A DNA stretch of 64,000 nucleotides from Zhaonella formicivorans (lineage in GTDB: Bacteria > Bacillota > DUOV01 > Zhaonellaceae), in the NCBI RefSeq assembly GCF_004353525.1, contig NZ_CP085524.1, positions 2,328,142-2,392,141 on the forward strand, written 5' to 3'. Below, piece after piece: positions 54,448-61,500 of the stretch. The position numbers were made by a program, and so were the translations under genes. Each line of letters opens with the position of its first letter. Within the stretch, counting starts at the first letter, position 1. The notes beneath the pieces are model-generated. The model ran no database searches. It was given only the letters and a program-made list of their open reading frames with translations, and was not told the DNA's origin.

Positions 54448-54900
54448 CTATGACTCCTTTTTTATTTTTCCAAAAATAGCCAAGATTTTAGCCAAGGAAG
54501 CATGCAACTCTGCTAAATCGGACTCCTCCAAACCGGCAATCCGCATTTTAATTCTTTCCAGCAGCTGCTGCTTTTTATTTTCAATATATTCCTTGCCTTT
54601 GGCCGTTATCTCCACCTTGATCACCCGCCGGTCTGATTCATCTTCACATCTTGCAATCAAACCTTCTTCAGCCAGGCGGTTAACTAAAAAGGTGATGTTA
54701 GGTTTGGATACACATAGCAACCTGCCTAATTCGGACATTTGTTTTTTCCCCTCTTTTTCCAGGGCAAACAGCACTGCAGCCTGACCGGCTTTCTCAAACT
54801 CACCGTGTCCATCCTTCCTTTTAAATATATCCCGATGCAAAACCCCAGCAATTTCGAAAAGCTGTTCCGCGACTATGTCAAGAGCGCCTGTTTGTTCCAT
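54448..54900 (-). CDS. MarR-family repressor
   Basis: 150 residues with a central winged helix-turn-helix (MSELGRLLCVSKPNITFLVNRLAEEGLIARCEDESDRRVIKVEITAKGKEYI) and dimerising terminal helices, all typical of MarR. It probably represses itself and the MATE gene through the palindrome at 54929-54945. The effector is unknown. Confidence 0.93.
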   Translation of the reverse strand: MEQTGALDIVAEQLFEIAGVLHRDIFKRKDGHGEFEKAGQAAVLFALEKEGKKQMSELGRLLCVSKPNITFLVNRLAEEGLIARCEDESDRRVIKVEITAKGKEYIENKKQQLLERIKMRIAGLEESDLAELHASLAKILAIFGKIKKES

Positions 54901-54928
54901 GCCTTCCTCCTAAGTTAAATCCATAAAC

Positions 54929-54945
54929 AGTTAAATCATTTAACT
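54929..54945 (-). promoter_or_regulatory. Palindromic operator of the marR-MATE operon
   Basis: AGTTAAATGATTTAACT, a near-perfect 17-bp palindrome, lies 30 bp upstream of the MarR start and follows a TATAAT (54947-54952) on the minus strand. A further half-site AGTTAAAT is at 54913-54920. Confidence 0.75.
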
Positions 54946-55032
54946 ATTATAGGGCGTAAAATATTTTACGTCAAGCAGGTGATGTTAAACTGAGAAACTA
55001 GTTTTAAGCGGTGCAGGATCCGGGTTTGTTTG

Positions 55033-55064
55033 AGTAAAAGCAAAAGGCGCTTTCCAGCGCCTCC
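55033..55064 (-). terminator. Terminator of first YjcZ-like gene
   Basis: AGGCGCT GGAA AGCGCCT stem followed by TTTTGCTTTT on the minus strand. Confidence 0.8.
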
Positions 55065-55192
55065 TTATTTTCGCCTGTCCGATTATTATTCTTTCTTGAA
55101 TACCACAGGCATGTTTATTGTTATGTAGGGGGAACTCCCCGAAAGAAGATCCCCGAAAGGAAACCACTTAGTCAGTAACGGCTTTTACTCTT

Positions 55193-55312
55193 TTACCAAA
55201 GTGCTCCGTTAGAGAAAATCAAAAGAATCAAGATTAAGAAGATAGCAAAGGCCCAAGAATTACCAAACCAGCCGCAACCGGGACCAATACCGCCGCCAAG
55301 TCCGAAACCCAT
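55193..55312 (-). CDS. YjcZ-like sporulation mini-protein 1
   Basis: 39 residues after GGAGGTTT: MGFGLGGGIGPGCGWFGNSWAFAIFLILILLIFSNGALW. Gly-rich head, then one hydrophobic helix and a short tail. This is the YjcZ/CotY-like mini-protein group of spore formers. It lies upstream of a decayed and an intact paralogue with which it shares a promoter motif. Confidence 0.85.
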   Translation of the reverse strand: MGFGLGGGIGPGCGWFGNSWAFAIFLILILLIFSNGALW

Positions 55313-55343
55313 ATATAAACCTCCTTTCAATTTGACTTAATAT

Positions 55344-55374
55344 ATACTATTCCTTGTCGGGCGGTTGTGACACC
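55344..55374 (-). promoter_or_regulatory. Shared promoter motif, copy 1
   Basis: GTGTCA, 14 bases, GGAATAGTATA on the minus strand, upstream of YjcZ-like gene 1. The same spacing occurs at 55590-55620 and 55864-55894. ATAGTATA resembles the -10 of late mother-cell (sigma-K) promoters, so sporulation control is likely. Confidence 0.7.
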
Positions 55375-55547
55375 CTAGGTAATATTTTTATCAACCAGTT
55401 AATTTTTCGCTGGCTGCAGCCTTCAACTTTGATTTTGACATTTTGTTTTGCTTTAATTTTTCACATTAAAGATGCGTCTATGTAAAAGGGAACTTCCAAA
55501 TGGAAGTCCCCCAAAGGAGTCTAGTTTTTGGGCAACGGCTTTTGAGC

Positions 55548-55577
55548 TTTACCAAACAAAGCCACCGGAGAGAATTG
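55548..55577 (-). pseudogene. Decayed YjcZ-like gene (3' end only)
   Basis: Only the final codons ILSGGFVW plus stop remain, fused almost directly to an intact promoter motif (55590-55620). The ribosome-binding site and the first ~30 codons are gone, so an internal deletion removed the gene body. Confidence 0.65.
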
Positions 55578-55589
55578 CTTGGTCTGCTA

Positions 55590-55620
55590 TATACTATTCC
55601 CTGCCGGTTGCAGTTGACAC
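55590..55620 (-). promoter_or_regulatory. Shared promoter motif, copy of decayed gene
   Basis: GTGTCA-N14-GGAATAGTATA, identical layout to the motif of the two intact YjcZ-like genes. Confidence 0.65.
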
Positions 55621-55725
55621 TTCCGGGCTAAAATTACATTATGGCATTTTTCCGCTGAAAAGGCCTTCCCCCAAAAGGAGAAGGCCTTTAAGTAGTGTCC
55701 CATTCAGGCACTCACCGGCTTAAAA

Positions 55726-55833
55726 TTAGCATACGCCGCCCCAGCCGCCGGAAAAGATTAAAAGCACAAGGATTAAAAATACTGCGAAGGCCCAGCTGTT
55801 GCCAAACCAGCTGCCGCATTTCCCGTCCGCCAT
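55726..55833 (-). CDS. YjcZ-like sporulation mini-protein 2
   Basis: 35 residues after GGAGGGC: MADGKCGSWFGNSWAFAVFLILVLLIFSGGWGGVC. It shares WFGNSWAFA(I/V)FLILxLLIFS with mini-protein 1, followed by a Gly-rich tail. One hydrophobic helix suggests a spore-membrane or coat location. Confidence 0.85.
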   Translation of the reverse strand: MADGKCGSWFGNSWAFAVFLILVLLIFSGGWGGVC

Positions 55834-55863
55834 CTATAAGCCCTCCTTTCCTCACTTCTACTC

Positions 55864-55894
55864 TATACTATTCCAAACGGACCGGTAGTGACAC
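55864..55894 (-). promoter_or_regulatory. Shared promoter motif, copy 2
   Basis: GTGTCA-N14-GGAATAGTATA on the minus strand, about 30 bp upstream of YjcZ-like gene 2. Confidence 0.7.
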
Positions 55895-56040
55895 GGGTAT
55901 TAAATTAACTTAATTTGCCAATAAAAATAGAAGCGCCTGCCTTAAAGTCGTACAGGCGGAGCTTTTATAGTGTCAGATGGAAATGGTATAATCGAACTTA
56001 TAGGAATGGAGTATAATCGTTTTAAAAGGTAGGGCTTATA

Positions 56041-57246
56041 ATGAACCTATTAACTGTCGGAGACGCTCTGCAGCTGTTTGGGCCGTCATCCGTAGAAATG
56101 CTGGCCGGGGAAACAGGCTTAAACAATGTTATTACGGGTGTTACCTTAATTGAAACCCCTGATGTGGTTAACTGGGTTAAGGCAGGTGAAGTGCTTTTAA
56201 CAACCGGATATATCTTTAAAGAAAATCCCGAGGAACTGGCTGTTTTAATCCGTTCCCTGCATGAAAAAAACGCAGCTGCCCTTGGGATCAAATTAAAAAG
56301 GTATATTATGGAGTTGCCGGCTGCAGTGCCGGCAACTGCTAATGAACTGTCTTTTCCATTGTTTAGCATCAAAGAAGGCTCTCTGTCCGACATCATGGCC
56401 AGGCTGTACGACAAAATCTCCCAGTCCGGGGGCCACGTCGCACCAGGGGAGGATGTGGAAGTAAAGCTGAAAAACGACTTGGTCAAGCGGCTGCTCTTTG
56501 GCGACTTTCAGGCGGAAAAGGAACGGATCCGGCAAACCGCCGATTACCTTCAGATCGACAAAGCCAACGAGAAGGCAGTGTTCCTTGTGGCCAACACCGG
56601 CAAAGAAATAACGCCCGGCAATTCCCGGCAAGACCCTAAAAAGATCTTTGCAGACGTTACGGGCTCGGACCTGGTAATCAGCAATTCCAGCAATGAGTTA
56701 ATCGGCATTATCCAAGCCGGGAAACGGCTTCCGGCAGCAAAGGAAGCGGCCCTGCAGCTGGCGGCAGCATTGAAAAAAACTCTGGAAAAAATTTTCCCAC
56801 AAACCGGCTTTGCTCTGGGCATAAGCCGCTTTTACCAGCAGCTCGACGATTTGCATACCTGCATGCTGGAAGCCAGAAAAGCCCTTGATATAGGTTCCAC
56901 CGTCTGGCCGGAGAAAAAAATCTTTCACTACAGCGACATAGGTTTCTACAGGATTATTGCCAACCAGACACAGCACGATGAGCTGGAAACTTTTTACAAG
57001 GACTTCCTGGAGCCCCTGGTCTTACATGATGGGCAATACGGCGCCGAACTGGTCCCGACTTTGGAAATGTTTTTGGAGCTTAACGGCAATAACTCCTTAA
57101 CGGCACAAAAACTTTTCGTGCACTATAACACTGTGAAATACAGGCTGGCTCAGATTGAAGAGATCCTCAACGTTGATCTAAGCTCAGCGGAAGACCGTTT
57201 TAACCTGCAGGCAGCCTTAAAGATCCGGAAACTCTTGGGCACATAG
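56041..57246 (+). CDS. pucR: PucR-family transcription regulator
   Basis: 401 residues. An N-terminal PucR domain (about 1-125, MNLLTVGDALQLFGPSSVEMLAGETGLNNVITGVTLIETPDVVNWVKAGEVLLTTGY by position) and a C-terminal GGDEF-like plus helix-turn-helix (NNSLTAQKLFVHYNTVKYRLAQIEEILNVDL). In Bacillus, PucR controls purine catabolism. The convergent xanthine dehydrogenase-like operon makes the same regulation likely here. Confidence 0.9.
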   Translation: MNLLTVGDALQLFGPSSVEMLAGETGLNNVITGVTLIETPDVVNWVKAGEVLLTTGYIFKENPEELAVLIRSLHEKNAAALGIKLKRYIMELPAAVPATANELSFPLFSIKEGSLSDIMARLYDKISQSGGHVAPGEDVEVKLKNDLVKRLLFGDFQAEKERIRQTADYLQIDKANEKAVFLVANTGKEITPGNSRQDPKKIFADVTGSDLVISNSSNELIGIIQAGKRLPAAKEAALQLAAALKKTLEKIFPQTGFALGISRFYQQLDDLHTCMLEARKALDIGSTVWPEKKIFHYSDIGFYRIIANQTQHDELETFYKDFLEPLVLHDGQYGAELVPTLEMFLELNGNNSLTAQKLFVHYNTVKYRLAQIEEILNVDLSSAEDRFNLQAALKIRKLLGT

Positions 57247-57257
57247 CAATGTGATCC

Positions 57258-57719
57258 CTATTTTCCCGCAGCGGCTTCAATCGCCTTGACAATGGAGATA
57301 TAGCCTGTACACCTGCAAAGGTTGCCGGAGATGGCTTCCCTTATTTCCTCTCTGGTCGGGTTGGGGTTAACCATTAAAAGTGCCTTGGCACTCATCAACA
57401 TGCCGGGAGTACAGAAACCGCATTGAATGGCATGGTTGTCAATAAAAGCCTGCTGCAACTTGTCGAGGCCATCTTGCGCTAACCCTTCCACAGTCAAAAC
57501 TTGTCCGCCGTTAACCTGGGGAGCCAGCACCAAACATGAATTGACTGCCTTGCCATTTAGAATGACAGTGCAGGCCCCGCATTCCCCAATGCCGCATCCT
57601 CTTTTGGTCCCCGTTAAGTCTAATTTTTCCCGCAGCAGGTCCAAAAGGGTCATCTCAACAGGTGCGTTTAACTCTACCTCTGTGCCGTTAACTGTAAACT
57701 TGATTGAAACCTCACTCAT
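57258..57719 (-). CDS. Molybdenum hydroxylase, [2Fe-2S] subunit
   Basis: 153 residues from the ATG at 57719, overlapping the FAD-subunit gene by 8 bp. The plant-type ferredoxin cluster is CGIGECGACTVILNGKAVNSC and the second cluster CGFCTPGMLMSAK with NLCRCTGY. It passes electrons from the molybdenum site to FAD. It is the smallest subunit of a three-part xanthine dehydrogenase-type enzyme. Confidence 0.95.
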   Translation of the reverse strand: MSEVSIKFTVNGTEVELNAPVEMTLLDLLREKLDLTGTKRGCGIGECGACTVILNGKAVNSCLVLAPQVNGGQVLTVEGLAQDGLDKLQQAFIDNHAIQCGFCTPGMLMSAKALLMVNPNPTREEIREAISGNLCRCTGYISIVKAIEAAAGK

Positions 57720-58581
57720 TAACGGAACCACCTTTCTCCCAGGCTTCCTGCAAGAGCCTTGTCGTCAAATTCTCCACCACCGGCAGTTTATAGGCGCTGG
57801 ATGCTCTGCGCCCCGTAACCTGTTGCACATATTCAGCGGCTATTTTTCCTGCTTCCCGAAACACTTCAGCGGAAGCATTTTCGCCTACCAAATATTCTTC
57901 CACCTTTTTAAACCTAGCCGGAGTTGGAGTGGCCGACCCCAGCACCAGACGGACCCGGCGGATAATTCGGCCTTCACTTTTCAGCAGGCAAACCCCGTTT
58001 AAACGGGAAATGGCCAGGGAGTTGCGTCTGCCTACTTTTGCAAAGGACATACCGGTTCCCGGCTGGGGGACCTTCACCTTGACACCGGAAATAAGTTCGT
58101 CGCAAGCCAATGCCGTCCGGTACGGGCCCGTGATCAGCTCCTCCAAAGGAACTTCCTTAACTCCGCCCGCTTTTGCCACTACAGCCACCCCTTCTAGAGC
58201 TACAAGCACGGGGACAACATCGGCGGCGGGGCTGGCGTTGGCAATATTTCCGCCTATCGTCCCCCTGTTGCGGATCTGGGGCGAACCTACAACTTTTGCT
58301 GCCTGGGCCAGCACCGGAAGCTTGGTTTGAATCAGCTTGGAGAGAGCCAAGTCTGCAAATGTAACGGTTGAGCCAATGCTAATCGCCCCTTCGCTTTCCG
58401 CGATCTCCCCGAGCTCCTGCACCCTGGTCAGATCGATGAGCACCTGCGGCTTAATGTGCCCGTTCCTCATATCCACCAGCAGGTCCGTTCCCCCTGCCAA
58501 GATTTTAGCTTGTTGCCCATGTTTTGCTAGCAGAAAGCAGGCTTCAGCAATTGTGGCAGGTTGTAAAAAAGTAAGTACCAT
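57712..58581 (-). CDS. Molybdenum hydroxylase, FAD subunit
   Basis: 289 residues with the FAD-binding AKILAGGTDLLVDMRNG and IGGNIANASPAADVVP motifs and the C-terminal CO dehydrogenase flavoprotein domain (SFAKVGRRNSLAISRLNGVCLL). Its ATG overlaps the stop of the large subunit by one base. It accepts electrons from the [2Fe-2S] subunit. Confidence 0.95.
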   Translation of the reverse strand: MVLTFLQPATIAEACFLLAKHGQQAKILAGGTDLLVDMRNGHIKPQVLIDLTRVQELGEIAESEGAISIGSTVTFADLALSKLIQTKLPVLAQAAKVVGSPQIRNRGTIGGNIANASPAADVVPVLVALEGVAVVAKAGGVKEVPLEELITGPYRTALACDELISGVKVKVPQPGTGMSFAKVGRRNSLAISRLNGVCLLKSEGRIIRRVRLVLGSATPTPARFKKVEEYLVGENASAEVFREAGKIAAEYVQQVTGRRASSAYKLPVVENLTTRLLQEAWEKGGSVNE

Positions 58582-60866
58582 TACTCTGCCCCCTTTCCAA
58601 AACCGTCGTTTTTCCTTTGCCCTATTTCAGCCATCACTTTTTCCAAATCTGCCGGCAAGTGATAAATCCTCCGGCCTAAGGCATGGGCAATGGCATTTAA
58701 GATGGCAGGGGCAACGATGGAAGTGGCCGGTTCTCCCAGGCCCCTGGCCCCCAAAGGGCCATGCAGCCCGGGATGCTCCACAATCACCGGCACAATGTCG
58801 TGAATATCCAGGGAAGTGGGGATCAGATACTCGTCAAGGTTTGTGTTTTCAATGACACCTTGACGGAGCTTGACATCTTCCATCAGAGCAAAGCCAATTC
58901 CCATGGCAACCCCGCCGCCAATCTGTCCTTTAACTTCCTCCCTGTTCATGGCATTGCCTACGTCATGGACAGCTACAAACTTTAGCACGTCTACTTTGCC
59001 CGTGGCCAGGTCAATTTCAACTTCTGCGCCGCAGGCCCCATAAGTGTAGGAGAAATATGGTTTTCCGCAGCCCTTATCATGGTCCCACCATAACTCGGGC
59101 GCGCTCCACCAGCCGTGCCCGTAAGCATTTTGCGACTTGGCATAGCAGAGGGCTACAACTTTTTCGTAAGGCAGCATTTTAGCGGGATCATTCCTCACAA
59201 AAACCTTTTCATCAGCAAAAGTCAGTTCCTCCGGCTCAACCCCTAGGGCTTTTGCCGCAATGCCCGCCAGCTTTCCTTTGACTTCTTCCGCGGCCAGACG
59301 GGCTGCATTGCCCGCCAAAACCGTTCCCCTGGAAGCAACTGTGGGCCCGCTGTCCGGAACGTAGGCAGTATCCACCGGGCTTACCACTATCCTTTGGGGG
59401 TTAATCCCGAGGATTTCGCTGACCACCCTGGCCAGCATGGTATGGCCTCCTTGACCTACTTCACTCAAACCGGAATAAAGTGTCACGCTGCCATCCCGCT
59501 GCACTTGCACGGTTACGCCGGCTGTATCTATCCCTTCTCCGCCTGCTCCCAGGGATTCTCCGCGGTGGATGCAGGCTAGACCTAAGCCTTTCACTTTGCC
59601 GGTTCCCTTATTCTCCTCTTTTATTTCCACCCGGCGCTTTTTCCAATCCAAAGCTTCTTCCAACTTATCCAGGCACTCATGCAGGCTTACAGCCTCCATC
59701 ACCTGGCCGGTAGCAGAAACAGAACCACTTTTCAGGCCGTTGAGCCGCCTTAATTCCAAAGGATCAAGCCCAAGCTCATCGGCTAAAACGTCCATGACTG
59801 TTTCCGAGGCAAAGTCAACCTGGGGCGAGCCAAACCCGCGCAGCGCATCGGAATAAACATTGTTTGTATACGCACAAATCACATCGGTCTTGACATGGGG
59901 CACCACATAGGGACCTGCTGCCTCCACCGCCGAACGCCAGGCGATCATGGCCGACTTGGACAGGTATGCGCCCGCATCCCCGATAATAGTGATTTCCATG
60001 GCCGTAAGCCTGCCGTCCTTTTTGGCACCGACCTTATATTTCATTTTATAGGGCTGCCGCTTTGTTCCCTCAATAATTGATTCTTCCCTGCTGTAGACCA
60101 TTTTGCAGGGACGGCCGGAAAGCTTGGCGGCTAAAGCAGCCCTGGAAGCCATTACCGACATATCGTAGTCCTTGCCGCCAAAAGAACCTCCAATGGCAGG
60201 CTGGATGAGCCTCACCTGGCTCTGGGTTATGCCCAATGTCTCAGCCACAACCCGTCGCACATTAAAGGGGCTTTTGGAAGGGCAATAGACGGTAACCCCT
60301 TCCAGGGTCGGCAGGGCAACTGCAGCTTCCGGTTCGATAGCCACATGCTGCACCCGGTGGGTACTTAACTCCCGTTCTAACACAATATCTGCTTCCCGGA
60401 AGCCCTGCTTCACATCGCCCTTACGCACTTTATGGTGACAGACGAGGTTGGAATCGGCGTGCAAAACCGGGGCGCCGGGCTGCAGCGCTTCCTCCGGGTC
60501 AAAGACAGCCGGCAGCTCCTGGTAAAGAACTTCTACCGCTGCCGCTCCCGCTATGGCAGCCTGCTCGGTCTCGGCGGCCACCAGGGCAACTCCGTCACCG
60601 GCATAACGTACAACCTCCGGGGCAAGTACCGGTCGCTCCTTGGGCTGTCCGGGTATGCCCGGAATATCTTTGGCCGTATAGACTGCCACGACACCCGGAA
60701 TTTCCATCGCTTTTTGGCTGTTTATGCCTAGAATTCTGGCGTGGGGATGGGGACTTCTGACCACTTTTACATGCAGCATCCGCTCAAATTTCAGGTCATC
60801 AGAGTATTTAGCCCGACCGGTCACCTTGGCCAAAACATCCACTCTGGTTATTGATTTTGCCCGCAA
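58581..60866 (-). CDS. Molybdenum hydroxylase, large subunit (xanthine dehydrogenase-like)
   Basis: 761 residues from the TTG at 60866, six bases after AGGAGGTG. Molybdopterin-binding segments: IQPAIGGSFGGKDYDMSVMA, GGHTMLARVVSEILGI and the active-site Glu in GARGLGEPATSIVAPAI. The CO dehydrogenase Cys loop (AYxCSFR) is absent, so a purine or related heterocycle is the likely substrate. The convergent pucR gene supports purine use. First gene of the operon; a 425-bp upstream gap carries repeats. Confidence 0.93.
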   Translation of the reverse strand: MRAKSITRVDVLAKVTGRAKYSDDLKFERMLHVKVVRSPHPHARILGINSQKAMEIPGVVAVYTAKDIPGIPGQPKERPVLAPEVVRYAGDGVALVAAETEQAAIAGAAAVEVLYQELPAVFDPEEALQPGAPVLHADSNLVCHHKVRKGDVKQGFREADIVLERELSTHRVQHVAIEPEAAVALPTLEGVTVYCPSKSPFNVRRVVAETLGITQSQVRLIQPAIGGSFGGKDYDMSVMASRAALAAKLSGRPCKMVYSREESIIEGTKRQPYKMKYKVGAKKDGRLTAMEITIIGDAGAYLSKSAMIAWRSAVEAAGPYVVPHVKTDVICAYTNNVYSDALRGFGSPQVDFASETVMDVLADELGLDPLELRRLNGLKSGSVSATGQVMEAVSLHECLDKLEEALDWKKRRVEIKEENKGTGKVKGLGLACIHRGESLGAGGEGIDTAGVTVQVQRDGSVTLYSGLSEVGQGGHTMLARVVSEILGINPQRIVVSPVDTAYVPDSGPTVASRGTVLAGNAARLAAEEVKGKLAGIAAKALGVEPEELTFADEKVFVRNDPAKMLPYEKVVALCYAKSQNAYGHGWWSAPELWWDHDKGCGKPYFSYTYGACGAEVEIDLATGKVDVLKFVAVHDVGNAMNREEVKGQIGGGVAMGIGFALMEDVKLRQGVIENTNLDEYLIPTSLDIHDIVPVIVEHPGLHGPLGARGLGEPATSIVAPAILNAIAHALGRRIYHLPADLEKVMAEIGQRKNDGFGKGAE

Positions 60867-60875
60867 AAAAAGCAC

Positions 60876-61300
60876 CTCCTGTTTGGATCCGGATTAGTGT
60901 TCAGCTTTCAGCTTTCAGCTATCAGCTATCAGCCATCAGCAATTAGCCGTTGGCTTCATAATTACTAATGACTCGGCGTAGCCGCTGCCAAGGACTAAGG
61001 ATGCGGCTTTAAGCCGACAGTGCTGATGGTGCTGACGATAAGCATGGGTATCTGCAGAAATAATTCGCTCCTCTGAGGCTCCATCCTTTATTAAAGATAG
61101 ATAAAAAAGGGCTTGGATTTTTATTAAGAATTAAGTATATCCAGCAGAATATGTTAACAAAATTCATGCCTGATATGATAATTATCGATCAAGGGCTAAA
61201 GGCTTAAATAAAATAAAGGCGTTATACTTTTGTTTTCCTTCCTGACAGATCAAAAAGAGGCAGTTGTTAGCTGCCTCAATCACAAATGAAATAGACCTGT
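60876..61300. other. Repeat-containing gap upstream of the hydroxylase operon
   Basis: A CAGCTTT/CAGCTAT heptamer array (60899-60950), a TAATGACTC-type stretch and AT-rich DNA fill the region. No gene is supported. A terminator stem (TTGAGGCAGC/GCTGCCTC) at about 61251-61277 belongs to the 62-residue gene on the minus strand. Confidence 0.6.
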
Positions 61301-61489
61301 TTATTTCCAGCCGGCTATTTCTTTCGCGACCAGCCGGTAAAAGTCGTGCCAGGCAGGAGACAAATCTTTAAAAACAAGGCCCTCCGATTCGCATTCCGGC
61401 ATTGCACCAACCTTTGCACGTTCCTGCGCTTCCCTGCGCCTCTTTTTCAGCAGACGTTTTTTCCTCTTCTCAACTTTTTTGGACATCAT
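61301..61489 (-). CDS. 62-residue basic unknown protein
   Basis: Very basic N-terminus (MMSKKVEKRKKRLLKKRRREAQERAK) followed by an acidic, aromatic tail (ESEGLVFKDLSPAWHDFYRLVAKEIAGW). The ATG follows GGGGTG and lies 11 bp after the helicase stop, so it is likely co-transcribed with the helicase. A nucleic-acid-associated role is possible; no family is recognised. Confidence 0.65.
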   Translation of the reverse strand: MMSKKVEKRKKRLLKKRRREAQERAKVGAMPECESEGLVFKDLSPAWHDFYRLVAKEIAGWK

Positions 61490-61500
61490 TGTTCACCCCT

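Noticed and set aside
58581-60866. Aerobic CO dehydrogenase (CoxL)
   Set aside because: The CO dehydrogenase active-site Cys loop is not present; the sequence fits the xanthine dehydrogenase-like group.
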